Origin: Pedobacter ginsenosidimutans | GTDB lineage: Bacteria; Bacteroidota; Bacteroidia; Sphingobacteriales; Sphingobacteriaceae | Assembly: GCF_001442625.1 (NCBI RefSeq) | Contig: NZ_LMZQ01000001.1 | Location: forward strand, 1-64,000 | Length of the DNA stretch: 64,000 nt | Direction: 5' to 3' | In this document: positions 1-9,441 of the stretch, piece after piece | How the letters are laid out: every line of letters begins with the position of its first letter | How positions within the stretch are numbered: the first letter of the stretch is position 1 | Translations under genes and position numbers: made by a program | Notes under the pieces: generated by a model | Told to the model about the DNA's origin: nothing | Database searches by the model: none | Seen by the model: the letters and a program-made list of their open reading frames with translations, nothing else

Positions 1-2
1 AT

Positions 3-75
3 TTGTCACGTTGAGCCTGTCGAAACGCCTTGTAAGACATTTAAAACAGGTCCTTCGACAAGCTCAGGATGACAA
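3..75. repeat. REP-like imperfect inverted repeat
   Basis: A left arm starting TTGTCA and ending CTGTCGAA (3-24) pairs with a right arm TTCGACAAGCTCA..TGACAA (54-75), about 18 of 22 positions. It lies downstream of the TonB receptor gene and may act as a terminator or be an interspersed repeat. Related TCGA-type inverted repeats occur at 8.6-9.2 kb. Confidence 0.6.
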
Positions 76-119
76 CTCTATATTTATAAGACAGCCTCTT
101 TTTCTATTTTAGAATTTGG

Positions 120-2474
120 TTAATAACTAACCGAAATTCCAAAATTTACAGCAGTACCTCTCCCTTTTGAGTAAAAACCTGGCTGCATAAACCATTGCGC
201 CCTGGCAGGAAAATAATCCTGGTTAAAAATATTATCAACGCCTAAACTAAGTTTAGTGTTCTTTTTAACCTGGTAAATCCCGGCAAAACTGAATAGATGA
301 TAGGCTTTTACTGCACCTTCGTTTCCATTGTATACCCCATTGCTGTTTTTCTCAAATCTATTGCGGGAATTGATCCCGGTATAATTCAATGTTAAATCTA
401 ATACCTTTAACGGGCTATAGCTTACCGAAGCCGTAACTTTAGGTGCAGAAATGCGGCGGCCGTTTAGGTACAGATCCCCGTCATCGTTAAACTTTCCGTT
501 TTTATCGATATCACGTTTACCTTCCGTATAACTATAACTTGCAGATAACCCCAGTTCATCCAGCAAACGGTAATCAGCGGCCAGCTCAAAACCATAAATT
601 TTTTCAGGATTTCTGGCGGTATTAAATAAACCGGTAGCAGGATCGTAAACCACTTCAATACCTAACTTAGAAGTACTGATGTATCCTGAAGCAGAAAATG
701 TTAGTCCAGCAATCCTGCTTTCAAAACCTGCCTCGTAATTATTAACTTTTACCGCATCGGTATTGATCTTATCGATACTATTTACTTTTGCATCGCGCAA
801 AGCAAGCCCGATATCCATTACAGAAAAGCCTTGAGAGAAACTTACAAATGGACTAAAAACATTAAATTGGTTGTACCTTAATCCTGCATTAAAAAGATAG
901 GTACTGTATTTCAAATTGCCTCCGGTTACGTCGAAAGAAGGTGTAATGGTGCTATTATTGGCACCCGTAGTTCTTAAAGTACGGTAATCATCAACTGCTA
1001 TGTTTACATTTTCGTAACGCAGTCCGGTTTTGAATACGAGCTTTCTTAAAATATTAAAATCTGCCTGGGCAAATGGAGCAATATTGGTCATATCCATGGT
1101 TGGTACCCACACCCTGCCATCTACCAGTGGCTGAGCAGTTTTATCTTTCATAAAATCGGCACCATAGGCAATCCTTGCTTTTAAGAAATCAAGATTCAAT
1201 ATTGGCGTTTCCAAAAACAAACGTGCTCCTTTTTTATCGTTCTTGGCAAGCGATTGTCCATCACCTCCATCAAAGCGGCCTAGAGAAACATAAAAAACAT
1301 CTTTACGGGTTTCGTAGTAAACATCTACGTTCAAACTCGAATTAAGAAAAGTACTGTCAATCTTGTACGATAGATTTAAATTGTGGTTATAATCAACTCC
1401 GGTTGGGATGCCAAGCGGCTTTCCTAAAACACCCGTTGCTTTCTGACCAGTTGCCAGATTACCGTTTACCAAAGTAAAATTACTGTTCTGTAAACTGCTG
1501 TATGTATTATAGGTAAGCTGGATACGTTGATTTTTTGCAGGTGCATAACCAAACTTGGCAAAAGCATTATAGCTGTCGGTTTCACCTAAACTATAATTAG
1601 GACCTACAACATCGCCCTTTGCATCTTTATACTCCCCGGTTTGCTCGTACATACCACTCACCACATAATCGAACTTTCCAAGTTTGCCATAAAACATTTG
1701 GTTAATCCTTCCGCCCTCAGCGTTTTTTACCTTTACCAGCGAACCGTTTAAATTGATCTGGGTTTTACCGGCAAACCTTGCCCCGGTATCCGGAACCATG
1801 GTAATATAATTTACCAATCCTCCGGCAGCACCGTTTCCATAAATTGCGGTTGCGCCTTTTACTACCTCTATGCGCTCCAATACCGAAGGATCAATGGATC
1901 TTAAATCCACCTCGGCATTTCTTAACGGCGAAGACTGCGAAACACCATCAATCATCACCAACATGGGTCTACCTCTTAAATTCTGACCCACATTATTACC
2001 TGTTTGTGCAGTAGGTGCAAAACCAGGTACCTGATTGGCGAGTATAGCACTCAGATCAGGGTTAATGGCCATCTCTTTTTCGAGCTTTTTCTTATTTACA
2101 ATACTTACCGAAGTGGTAACGTTTCTAATATCCTCCGGTTTCCTGGAAGTAGAAATCACAACGTCATCAAGCGTATTGCTTAATGCTTCCAGGGCAACAT
2201 TTATAGTAGTATCGTTTTTAACCGATAAAATATGCTGGGTAAACGTTTTGTAACCCACGGCATTAATATCGATTTTAAAAGGAACATTGCTTTTGATGTA
2301 CAATGAGTAATAACCTCTGCTATCTGTTTGAACTTTTTGCCCTAACAGGGAAACGGTTACATATGGGATTTCGCTTTTTTTGTCTTTAACATACCCTTCA
2401 ACCTTAACGTTCTGTGCATGCACGCGAAGGAGATTAAGTAAAAAGACCGTAACGATCAGTATAATTTTTTTCAT
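120..2474 (-). CDS. TonB-dependent outer-membrane receptor, siderophore type
   Basis: 784 residues. A signal peptide (about 1-20) is followed by a carboxypeptidase-regulatory-like beta-sandwich (about 24-105, starting VKVEGYVKDKK), a plug domain (about 110-225, with RIEVVKGATAIYGNGAAGG) and a 22-strand-type barrel that ends in an aromatic residue (ISVSY). This order is typical of Bacteroidota receptors that import ferric siderophores or similar ligands with TonB/ExbBD energy. No SusD partner is adjacent, which favours iron-siderophore rather than glycan uptake, but the ligand is not known. It stands alone; the neighbouring small gene is separated by about 80 bases. Confidence 0.9.
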   Translation of the reverse strand: MKKIILIVTVFLLNLLRVHAQNVKVEGYVKDKKSEIPYVTVSLLGQKVQTDSRGYYSLYIKSNVPFKIDINAVGYKTFTQHILSVKNDTTINVALEALSNTLDDVVISTSRKPEDIRNVTTSVSIVNKKKLEKEMAINPDLSAILANQVPGFAPTAQTGNNVGQNLRGRPMLVMIDGVSQSSPLRNAEVDLRSIDPSVLERIEVVKGATAIYGNGAAGGLVNYITMVPDTGARFAGKTQINLNGSLVKVKNAEGGRINQMFYGKLGKFDYVVSGMYEQTGEYKDAKGDVVGPNYSLGETDSYNAFAKFGYAPAKNQRIQLTYNTYSSLQNSNFTLVNGNLATGQKATGVLGKPLGIPTGVDYNHNLNLSYKIDSTFLNSSLNVDVYYETRKDVFYVSLGRFDGGDGQSLAKNDKKGARLFLETPILNLDFLKARIAYGADFMKDKTAQPLVDGRVWVPTMDMTNIAPFAQADFNILRKLVFKTGLRYENVNIAVDDYRTLRTTGANNSTITPSFDVTGGNLKYSTYLFNAGLRYNQFNVFSPFVSFSQGFSVMDIGLALRDAKVNSIDKINTDAVKVNNYEAGFESRIAGLTFSASGYISTSKLGIEVVYDPATGLFNTARNPEKIYGFELAADYRLLDELGLSASYSYTEGKRDIDKNGKFNDDGDLYLNGRRISAPKVTASVSYSPLKVLDLTLNYTGINSRNRFEKNSNGVYNGNEGAVKAYHLFSFAGIYQVKKNTKLSLGVDNIFNQDYFPARAQWFMQPGFYSKGRGTAVNFGISVSY

Positions 2475-2491
2475 CTATCTTTAATTTGTGG

Positions 2492-2499
2492 CAAAGATA
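2492..2499 (-). promoter_or_regulatory. Bacteroidetes -7 element of the TonB receptor gene
   Basis: Read on the minus strand this is TATCTTTG, matching the Bacteroidetes TAnnTTTG element. It sits 18 bases upstream of the receptor start codon, so the leader would be very short. I do not see a convincing -33 TTTG box. Confidence 0.35.
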
Positions 2500-2552
2500 G
2501 GCAATCGACCTTAAATAGATTAGGTCTAAATAAGATTAAGAGAGATATTCTT

Positions 2553-2750
2553 TTAATTCTGACTAAAAATGGCGCTAAAGTCTTTAGTTACATATACAAT
2601 TACCAAAAGCGCAGCAATAACCAAAGCACCCAGGATAATTACGCCCCAGCTTCCTTTTAGTTTGTTTTTATCATTTCTGATCAACCAATATAAAATACCG
2701 ATTAGCGGTATCGCACAAACAATCCAAAATATTAAAGATGCTCCAGTCAT
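2553..2750 (-). CDS. small two-helix membrane protein
   Basis: 65 residues with two hydrophobic segments (about 5-23 and 36-54) separated by a charged loop RNDKNKLKG, and a short polar tail. No family is recognised. The layout resembles the PLDc_N-type small membrane proteins common in Bacteroidota, but without the diagnostic motif. The hydrophobic pattern and its lone position between the receptor and tsaD suggest a real gene. An overlapping open frame on the plus strand has no such pattern. Confidence 0.6.
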   Translation of the reverse strand: MTGASLIFWIVCAIPLIGILYWLIRNDKNKLKGSWGVIILGALVIAALLVIVYVTKDFSAIFSQN

Positions 2751-2882
2751 ATATATAAATTCAATTTAAACAATTCTCTTTGCCAGTTTTCAATTGGCGG
2801 TTTACAGTTTTTTGCCACGGAAGCACAGAAACACGGAGGTATATTGCGTTAACCACCGTAATAAGATTGCTTTGTTCCTCGC

Positions 2883-2900
2883 ATCCGATAGCTATCGGAT
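2883..2900. repeat. 18-bp perfect palindrome, copy 1
   Basis: ATCCGATAGCTATCGGAT reads the same on both strands. The identical 18-mer recurs at 8914-8931. Both copies are intergenic, near tsaD and near ribBA. Confidence 0.8.
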
Positions 2901-2999
2901 GACGAACGAGGGAATTAACCAGTTTTCAATTGCCAGTTTACCGTTAACAGTTAACTACTCCAGGCAATTAACCATAAACTAATGACCAATGAACCAAAA

Positions 3000-4001
3000 C
3001 TAAAACTCCATCCTCGCCAATGGCGAAACATCCTGCCCTACGAAATCCTTTTTCAGGTATTTCTGGTAGCCTGCTATGGCGATCATGCCTGCATTATCTG
3101 TACAGTATTGAAAAGCGGGGATATAAACCTTCCAGCCCAGTTCATCGGCAGTTTGCTGTAATCCATTTCTTAAACCGGAGTTCGCCGAAACACCTCCTGC
3201 AATAGCAATTTCATTAATTCCGTATTGTTTTGCTGCTTTCTTTAACTTATTCAGCAAAATCTGCACAATGCTATGTTGAACTGATGCACAAATATCATCT
3301 AAATTTTCGGCAATAAAATCAGGGTTCTCTTTTTCCTGCTTCCTGATAAAATAAAGAATAGAAGTTTTAAAACCGCTAAAGCTAAAATTCAGATCGGCAA
3401 TTTGCGGTTCGGCAAATTTAAAGGCCAACGGATTTCCATGCTGCGCATGTTTATCGATCAATGGTCCACCAGGATAAGGCAAGGCCAGTAATTTAGCGGT
3501 TTTATCAAAAGCTTCGCCTGCAGCATCGTCTAATGTTTCGCCAACTATTTCCATGTCAAAGTAATCTTTTACCAGCACAATCTGCGTGTGCCCGCCCGAA
3601 ACGGTTAAACAGATAAACGGAAAACCTGGCTTAGGATCATCAATAAAGTGCGCCAAGATATGCGCATGCATATGATTGACAGAAATTAAAGGTATATTTA
3701 AAGCTAATGCAAAAGATTTTGCGAAAGAAACACCAACCAGCAACGATCCTAAAAGACCGGGGCCACGTGTAAAAGCTACGGCATTAATGTCCTGTTTTGT
3801 AACTTTAGCATTAATCAAAGCTTGTTGTACGGCAGGCACAATATTTTGTTGATGTACCCTTGAAGCTAATTCAGGTATAACACCACCATAATTTTGATGA
3901 ATTGTTTGGTTTGCAATAACATTGGCAGTAATTTTGCCGTTGTTACAAATAGCAACGGATGTATCATCGCAAGAAGACTCGATAGCAAGTATAACAGACA
4001 A
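3000..4001 (-). CDS. tsaD: tRNA N6-threonylcarbamoyladenosine biosynthesis protein TsaD
   Basis: 333 residues, the usual TsaD length. TsaD, with TsaB/TsaE, transfers the threonylcarbamoyl group to A37 of ANN-decoding tRNAs. The N-terminal ILAIESSCDDTS, the metal-binding NHMHAHILAH motif, the SGGHTQIVLV nucleotide loop and the C-terminal GGVSANSGLR and TDNAGMIA segments are all present. The start must be TTG at 4001: no ATG precedes the conserved N-terminus before an in-frame stop. It is transcribed away from the TamB-like gene with almost no space between them, so their promoters must lie within or very near each other's starts. Essential housekeeping gene, intact. Confidence 0.95.
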   Translation of the reverse strand: MSVILAIESSCDDTSVAICNNGKITANVIANQTIHQNYGGVIPELASRVHQQNIVPAVQQALINAKVTKQDINAVAFTRGPGLLGSLLVGVSFAKSFALALNIPLISVNHMHAHILAHFIDDPKPGFPFICLTVSGGHTQIVLVKDYFDMEIVGETLDDAAGEAFDKTAKLLALPYPGGPLIDKHAQHGNPLAFKFAEPQIADLNFSFSGFKTSILYFIRKQEKENPDFIAENLDDICASVQHSIVQILLNKLKKAAKQYGINEIAIAGGVSANSGLRNGLQQTADELGWKVYIPAFQYCTDNAGMIAIAGYQKYLKKDFVGQDVSPLARMEF

Positions 4002-4027
4002 ATTATTAATATTTAAGCTGCAAAATT

Positions 4028-7000
4028 ATTAAAAAACTATTTAAAATACTCCTTTGGGTAATCGCATCAATAATCTTGCTGCTTGCGCTTCTTATTTTTT
4101 CGCTACAATTTAAGCCTGTTCAAACTTATTTTGCGCAGAAGGCTGCTGCATATTTATCTAAAGAGCTTAAAACCACCGTATCAATAAAGAGTCTCTACAT
4201 CAAACCATTTAAATCTATTGTACTCGAAGATTTATTGGTTTTAGATTTACAAAAAGACACTTTACTAAGCACGCCACAATTTATGGTGGATATTAATCAA
4301 TTATCCATTGATAAAAAGATCATTGATATCAATACCGTTCAAATTAACAATGGGCAGTTTTTCCTAAAGGATTTCAAAGATAAGTCTTCTAATCTCGATT
4401 TCATTATAAACTACTTCGATTCTGGTAAACCCACTGTAAAGAAAAAGAAAAGCAAACCATACGATATTAATATTGGCCGCATTATCCTAAATAAATTTGC
4501 CTTCAGGTACATCAACTACAGGGCAAAAGATACCATCCAGGGTAAAAGTGTAAACTTCGAAAACGTAAGTGTTAAAGAGTTGAGCGGAATTTTTGAAGGG
4601 CTCGACACCAAAAATCATTTGATTAAAACCAATATTAAAAACCTCACTTTTAAAGAGCGTAGTGGGTTTTACCTTAAAAACTTAACGGCCCAAACCACGA
4701 TAGACAGTAATGCCATCGAGCTGAAAAACCTATTGCTGGAAACCAATCAGAGCCGTTTAACCGATTACTACCAGATGCGGTTTAAAAGTTATAAAGACTT
4801 TAACCATTATGTAGATAATGTGCGGATGAAGGCCATTTTTAAAGATAGCCACATCAGTTCAAGAGACGTTGCTTTTTTTGCGCCAGAAATGAACACCATG
4901 AAACTTGATCTGGATGTTGATGGCCAGATTACTGGTTTAGTGAACAACCTTAAAGCTAAAAAACTGTCGTTAAGAACCGGAAGGGCCACACACATTAAAG
5001 GCGATTTTATCTTAAAGGGACTGCCAAAATGGAAAGAGACCTTTATGGACCTCAACATTGAAATGGCGGGAACAAATAAAACCGACCTGGAGGAAGTGCT
5101 GGCAGGCATTACCAACAGCAAAAAGAAAATTGTTCCGGTAATTGTAAATAAATTCGGCAACATTAACTTTAACGGAAGTTTTACCGGTTTCCAGAACGAC
5201 TTTATTGCATACGGCGAATTTAAAACCAAACTTGGCCGTATTGTTTCGGATGTGAACATGAAAATCGATAAAAATGATGTTCCGTCTTATACCGGGAACG
5301 TAAAAACCTACGATTTTAACCTTGGCAACCTGATTGACGAAAAAAGCCTTGGCCGTATCAGCTCCTCGCTATACGTTAAGGGCCGCGGCACCGAGCTTAA
5401 AGATTTAACCGAGAAGATAAACGGCGATGTAGACTATATCGACTTTAATAATTACCGTTACCATAATGTAAAGATTGACGGAACTTTTAACAAAAAGTAT
5501 TTCGATGGCAAGCTGAGCATTAACGACCGTAACGTTAAACTGGTTTTTGATGGCGGGGTAAACCTAAATCCTAAATTGCCGGTATTTAACTTTAATGCCA
5601 CCATTTCTAAAGCAAGATTAAAGGCTTTAAAGCTCCTGAAAGATTCGTTGCAGGTTGATGCTAAATTTACCACCAATTTCTCAGGCACCAACCTGAATAA
5701 TATATCGGGTAAATTATTAATAGAACAAATCAGGCTGCAAAACCCGAAGGGTATCTATAGTGTAGATTCGGTACAGTTAATGGCCGCCGGAACGGGTGCC
5801 AGCCGCGTACTGGATATCCGATCAGATATTTTAGATGCCAGTATTAAAGGCGAGTACGATCTAAATTCTATTGTTTCTTATTACAAAGCCATCGCCAAAA
5901 CGTATATCCCTTCGTTAAAGGCCGATATTATCAAATACAAGAACCAGATTTTTCAGTTCAATCTAAAGGTTAAAAAGTTCGAACCGCTGGCGCAGATATT
6001 TGTACCGGGTTTAGAATTAGAAGAAGGGGCTACAGTAACCGGCGATTTCGATTCGCGCAACAATACTGCAACGCTGAACGGCTTTGTTAAGAAACTAAAG
6101 TACAATGGTATAGTGGTAAACAATATCATCCTCGATGAAAATACCACCACACAACAGCTTCAACTGATTGTAACTTCCGACCGGGTGCAGATTAACGATA
6201 GTTTGTTTATTAAAGATGTAAACATTTCCAACATCCTGCGGAATGACAGTTTGGCTTTTAACGTAAAAATGTCGAACGCCGAAGAGGACAATCAGCTCGA
6301 TTTAAACGGCCTGGTAGAATTTACCAAAAACCAGGATACCACGGCAAGGCTAAGCGTATTGCCATCAATCTTAAAAATCAACAACGAGGAATGGCGCATC
6401 CAGGAGAAGGTACGCATTGTGCTCAACAATGGTAAAACCGAGATCACTAATTTCGATTTAACCAACGGAAAGCAGCAGGTTATTATTGATGGATTAATTT
6501 CGGAAGACCCTAAAGATTTAATTAGTGTTGGCTTTAAAGATTTCAACCTAAAAACCCTCAACCCTTTTACCAAAGGTTTTGGTGTTAAACTGGGCGGAAA
6601 CCTGAACGGCACAACCGATCTGTACGGTATATTAAAAGCACCAAGGGTAACCGACGATTTAAAGATCGATTCATTAAATTTTAACGATATCTATATCGGT
6701 ACTTTAACCGATACCTCATCGTACAGCAACGAAAGCAAAAAAATCAACGTATTTACCCGCATCATGGCCGACGATTCGGAGACTTTTAAGCTGACCGGAA
6801 ACCTCGATCTAAAAGAAAAAGAAATCGACCTTGCTGTAAAAATGGATGAGAGCAAGCTCACTATCCTTGAGCCTTTCGTTAAACAACTGGTATCGAATTT
6901 AAAAGGGAACATCTCTGCCGATTTAACGGTAAAGGGAAAATTCGAAAAGCCAGAAATTAACGGAACTGTAGCGCTAGATAAAGGCCAGCTCATGGTAAAC

Positions 7001-8506
7001 TACCTTAAAACCACTTATGTAATTACCGATGATGTGGAAATAAATAACAGCGTAGTTCAACTCGGCGATTTTGAGCTTAAGGACCTGGAAGGCCACGAAG
7101 CCACCGCAAACGGCACCGTAGATTTAAACGACATTAACTACCCCACATTGAATGTAAAGGTAAATGCGAACAGTTTAATGGCCTTAAACACTACCGCGAA
7201 AGACAATTCGATATACTATGGCCGTGCTTATGGCACAGGTGTATTTACGTTTACGGGGCCTACCAATAAAATGAAAATCGATATTAAGGCGAAAACGGAG
7301 AAAGGAACCGTGTTTAACCTGCCTTTAAACAGTTCAGAAACCATATCGGATAAAGATTTCATTAATTTTGTAAGCCGCGATTCGACCGTTCTGGTTAAGA
7401 AAAAGACCAACTTTGATGGCCTTACCCTAACCTTCAAATTAACCATCGACCCGAATACCACGGCGAATATATTTACTACCCTGGGTAATTTAAGTGGCAA
7501 GGGTAATGCCGAGCTGAACTTAAACATCAACAGTTTCGGCGATTTCGAAATGTCTGGCGATTATATCATCGAGACCGGAAGTTTCGATTTTACGGCCCAG
7601 GAGGTCATCAACAAAAAATTCGAAATCCGGCAAGGTGGAACCATCCGCTGGACAGGTAATCCTACAGCTGCACAGATAAACTTAAAAGCAGTATATGCTT
7701 TGAGGGCGAGTTTGAACGACCTTTATAAAGCAGCCAACCGCGATGCCAGTAGTAATGCCAACCAAAGGGTAAATACCGAGGTTGAGATGGGCTTAACAGG
7801 TTTACTTTTAAAACCAGATATCAAACTTGATATTAACTTCCCTGCTCAGCCCTCTATCAAAGAAGAACTGCAAACCTATTTCAGCGATCAGAACAACCTG
7901 AACCTGCAGGCTTTCAGTTTAATTATCAGAAGAAGTTTTGCCCCAGGAAACGGAGGAGAATCGATCGGGAACCAGCTCAGTTCTACCGCAGCCAGTACAG
8001 CTACCGAGTTGGTATTTAACCAGTTTAACAATGTACTTTCTTCATTAAACTTAAACTTTGTCGATCTGAATGTACGCTCCTTGAGCGAGGCCAATGCATC
8101 GTTCAAATTTTTTAGCGATCGTTTAATCATCAACGCAGGTATTGTAGACCGGAACAGTGTGAACGATTTTACGGTTATCGATTTCTCTAAAGACAACGTA
8201 GGCAGAGAGGTTGAGGCCCTTTTCTTAATTAAAAAAGATGGAAGCTTAACCATTAAGGCCGCAAATAAACCACCTACGCAACAAAGTATCTTCCTAAACA
8301 GCGGGATTAGCTCAACGGCAAACGTAACCTCTTTTGGTTTAGTGTATACCCAGCAATTTGATACATTTAAGGAGTTTATTCAGAAAATTTCTGGTGCTTA
8401 CCGTCGAAATTTAAAGCGGAAACAAAGCCAGGCTCCTGTTAAAACAAATAAATCGATCAATAAAGAAGCAATTATCAATCAGAGTAAAGGGAACCAGAGG
8501 AGGTAG
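4028..8506 (+). CDS. tamB: TamB-like translocation/assembly module protein (DUF490)
   Basis: About 1490 residues: an N-terminal transmembrane anchor followed by a long, repetitive beta-rich AsmA/TamB-type body and a C-terminal DUF490 domain (TamB family), including the conserved region around TGSFDFT and LLLKPDIKLDINFPAQPSI. The family forms a periplasm-spanning lipid-transfer or outer-membrane assembly bridge. The first standard start codon in frame is TTG at 4076, but this cuts the anchor in half. The reading frame stays open upstream to 4010 and encodes IKKLFKILLWVIASI, which matches the normal start of the family; no ATG or GTG exists there, so I propose ATT at 4028. If TTG 4076 is used the protein is 1476 residues. 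Confidence 0.85.
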   Translation: MKKLFKILLWVIASIILLLALLIFSLQFKPVQTYFAQKAAAYLSKELKTTVSIKSLYIKPFKSIVLEDLLVLDLQKDTLLSTPQFMVDINQLSIDKKIIDINTVQINNGQFFLKDFKDKSSNLDFIINYFDSGKPTVKKKKSKPYDINIGRIILNKFAFRYINYRAKDTIQGKSVNFENVSVKELSGIFEGLDTKNHLIKTNIKNLTFKERSGFYLKNLTAQTTIDSNAIELKNLLLETNQSRLTDYYQMRFKSYKDFNHYVDNVRMKAIFKDSHISSRDVAFFAPEMNTMKLDLDVDGQITGLVNNLKAKKLSLRTGRATHIKGDFILKGLPKWKETFMDLNIEMAGTNKTDLEEVLAGITNSKKKIVPVIVNKFGNINFNGSFTGFQNDFIAYGEFKTKLGRIVSDVNMKIDKNDVPSYTGNVKTYDFNLGNLIDEKSLGRISSSLYVKGRGTELKDLTEKINGDVDYIDFNNYRYHNVKIDGTFNKKYFDGKLSINDRNVKLVFDGGVNLNPKLPVFNFNATISKARLKALKLLKDSLQVDAKFTTNFSGTNLNNISGKLLIEQIRLQNPKGIYSVDSVQLMAAGTGASRVLDIRSDILDASIKGEYDLNSIVSYYKAIAKTYIPSLKADIIKYKNQIFQFNLKVKKFEPLAQIFVPGLELEEGATVTGDFDSRNNTATLNGFVKKLKYNGIVVNNIILDENTTTQQLQLIVTSDRVQINDSLFIKDVNISNILRNDSLAFNVKMSNAEEDNQLDLNGLVEFTKNQDTTARLSVLPSILKINNEEWRIQEKVRIVLNNGKTEITNFDLTNGKQQVIIDGLISEDPKDLISVGFKDFNLKTLNPFTKGFGVKLGGNLNGTTDLYGILKAPRVTDDLKIDSLNFNDIYIGTLTDTSSYSNESKKINVFTRIMADDSETFKLTGNLDLKEKEIDLAVKMDESKLTILEPFVKQLVSNLKGNISADLTVKGKFEKPEINGTVALDKGQLMVNYLKTTYVITDDVEINNSVVQLGDFELKDLEGHEATANGTVDLNDINYPTLNVKVNANSLMALNTTAKDNSIYYGRAYGTGVFTFTGPTNKMKIDIKAKTEKGTVFNLPLNSSETISDKDFINFVSRDSTVLVKKKTNFDGLTLTFKLTIDPNTTANIFTTLGNLSGKGNAELNLNINSFGDFEMSGDYIIETGSFDFTAQEVINKKFEIRQGGTIRWTGNPTAAQINLKAVYALRASLNDLYKAANRDASSNANQRVNTEVEMGLTGLLLKPDIKLDINFPAQPSIKEELQTYFSDQNNLNLQAFSLIIRRSFAPGNGGESIGNQLSSTAASTATELVFNQFNNVLSSLNLNFVDLNVRSLSEANASFKFFSDRLIINAGIVDRNSVNDFTVIDFSKDNVGREVEALFLIKKDGSLTIKAANKPPTQQSIFLNSGISSTANVTSFGLVYTQQFDTFKEFIQKISGAYRRNLKRKQSQAPVKTNKSINKEAIINQSKGNQRR

Positions 8507-8631
8507 AGGGGGTTGGTTCATTAGTCAATAGTTTATTGGTCATTGGTCCATTAGACGGGGCGGGCAATGCCATTAAGTTAAGCATAGGTATTGTCAGACT
8601 GGCTATCAATGACAGATTCTAAAAATCGGCG

Positions 8632-8730
8632 TCATCTCGACCGGAGCAAAGCGTAGCGGAGAGGTCTGTGGACTACATTAAAAGATCTCTCCTCCAAAGG
8701 AGTTCCTTTGGAACACTACGGTCGAGATGA
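8632..8730. repeat. MITE-like element with 12-bp terminal inverted repeats
   Basis: TCATCTCGACCG (8632-8643) is the exact reverse complement of CGGTCGAGATGA (8719-8730). Inside are further dyads, including CCAAAGGA-gt-TCCTTTGG (8694-8711). No coding potential. Confidence 0.7.
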
Positions 8731-8761
8731 CCATACTTCGAGACCGTTTATCTCCTTACCT
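8658..8761. repeat. 104-bp direct repeat, copy 1
   Basis: This block, from GGAGAGGTCTGTGG to TCTCCTTACCT, recurs at 9137-9240 with only a handful of mismatches and no length change. It includes most of the MITE-like element and extends about 30 bases past its right terminal repeat. Confidence 0.85.
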
Positions 8762-8778
8762 AGATTATAGCGGTCGTC

Positions 8779-8798
8779 ATTCCCGCGCAGGCGGGAAT
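8779..8798. repeat. REP-type hairpin
   Basis: ATTCCCGC-gcag-GCGGGAAT, an 8-bp perfect stem with a four-base loop, in the familiar CATTCCCGCGCAGGCGGGAAT form of interspersed repeats. It lies 270 bases past the TamB-like gene. Confidence 0.65.
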
Positions 8799-8913
8799 CT
8801 TAATGCCTATTGCATGCTAGTCTTTAATTAATTACTAGAACCACACACAACATAGATCCTGACCACGAAGCAGCTATTAGACCATTAAACAATAAACACA
8901 ACTAATAAAACAA

Positions 8914-8931
8914 ATCCGATAGCTATCGGAT
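8914..8931. repeat. 18-bp perfect palindrome, copy 2
   Basis: Identical to 2883-2900 and again intergenic. Confidence 0.8.
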
Positions 8932-9136
8932 CAGCATGACGGGACGCCTGGATTAGAAGCGATAAAAAGCAGATACATACTGCTAATATTAATCGAAATC
9001 AGGTTATAAAGATCCTGAAACAAGTTCAGGAGGACGAACGCCCTTGGAATGACGCCCGATTTTTAAATAGATTTCTCCACTCCGTTACACTCCGGTCGAA
9101 ATGACAATTATACGCAAAGGTTGGAAGAAATCTATT

Positions 9137-9240
9137 GGAGAGATCTGTGGACTATATTAAAAGATCTCTCCTTCAAAGGAGTTCCTTTGGAACACTACAG
9201 TCGAGATGACGATACATCTAGACCGTTTATCTCCTTACCT
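9137..9240. repeat. 104-bp direct repeat, copy 2
   Basis: Second copy of 8658-8761, 479 bases to the right and in the same orientation. The left terminal inverted repeat of the MITE-like element is degraded here. Confidence 0.85.
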
Positions 9241-9344
9241 ATCGGTTGGTGTCCCACCGACCGAAACTTAATCAGTGTGAACAACATGAAATAGAATCAT
9301 TATCTATTTGGCTGGCAAGACACTGACCAATAAAAAACAAAAAA

Positions 9345-9376
9345 ACCAACAATCGAACACCTGTTCAACTGTTGGT
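9345..9376 (-). terminator. Rho-independent terminator of ribBA
   Basis: On the minus strand ACCAACA..TGTTGGT arms (7 bp) enclose a second dyad GAACA-gg-TGTTC and are followed by a run of T. It starts 66 bases past the ribBA stop. Confidence 0.8.
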
Positions 9377-9441
9377 CTTGTATACGTTTTCAATTAACAA
9401 TTTTCAGTTCGCACAATCCAAACTGTCAACTGTCAACTGAA

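Larger units (their letters stand above)
8507..9441. other. 935-bp intergenic region rich in dispersed repeats
   Basis: No gene is seen. It contains a MITE-like inverted repeat (8632-8730), a REP hairpin (8779-8798), the second 18-bp palindrome (8914-8931), a second copy of the 104-bp repeat (9137-9240) and the ribBA terminator (9345-9376). Degenerate CATTGGTC/ATTAGTC words occur at the left end and again near 12.75 kb. Confidence 0.7.

Noticed and set aside
4807..8253. several long minus-strand open frames within the TamB-like gene
   Set aside because: They are the mirror frames of a strongly coding gene and show no domain patterns.
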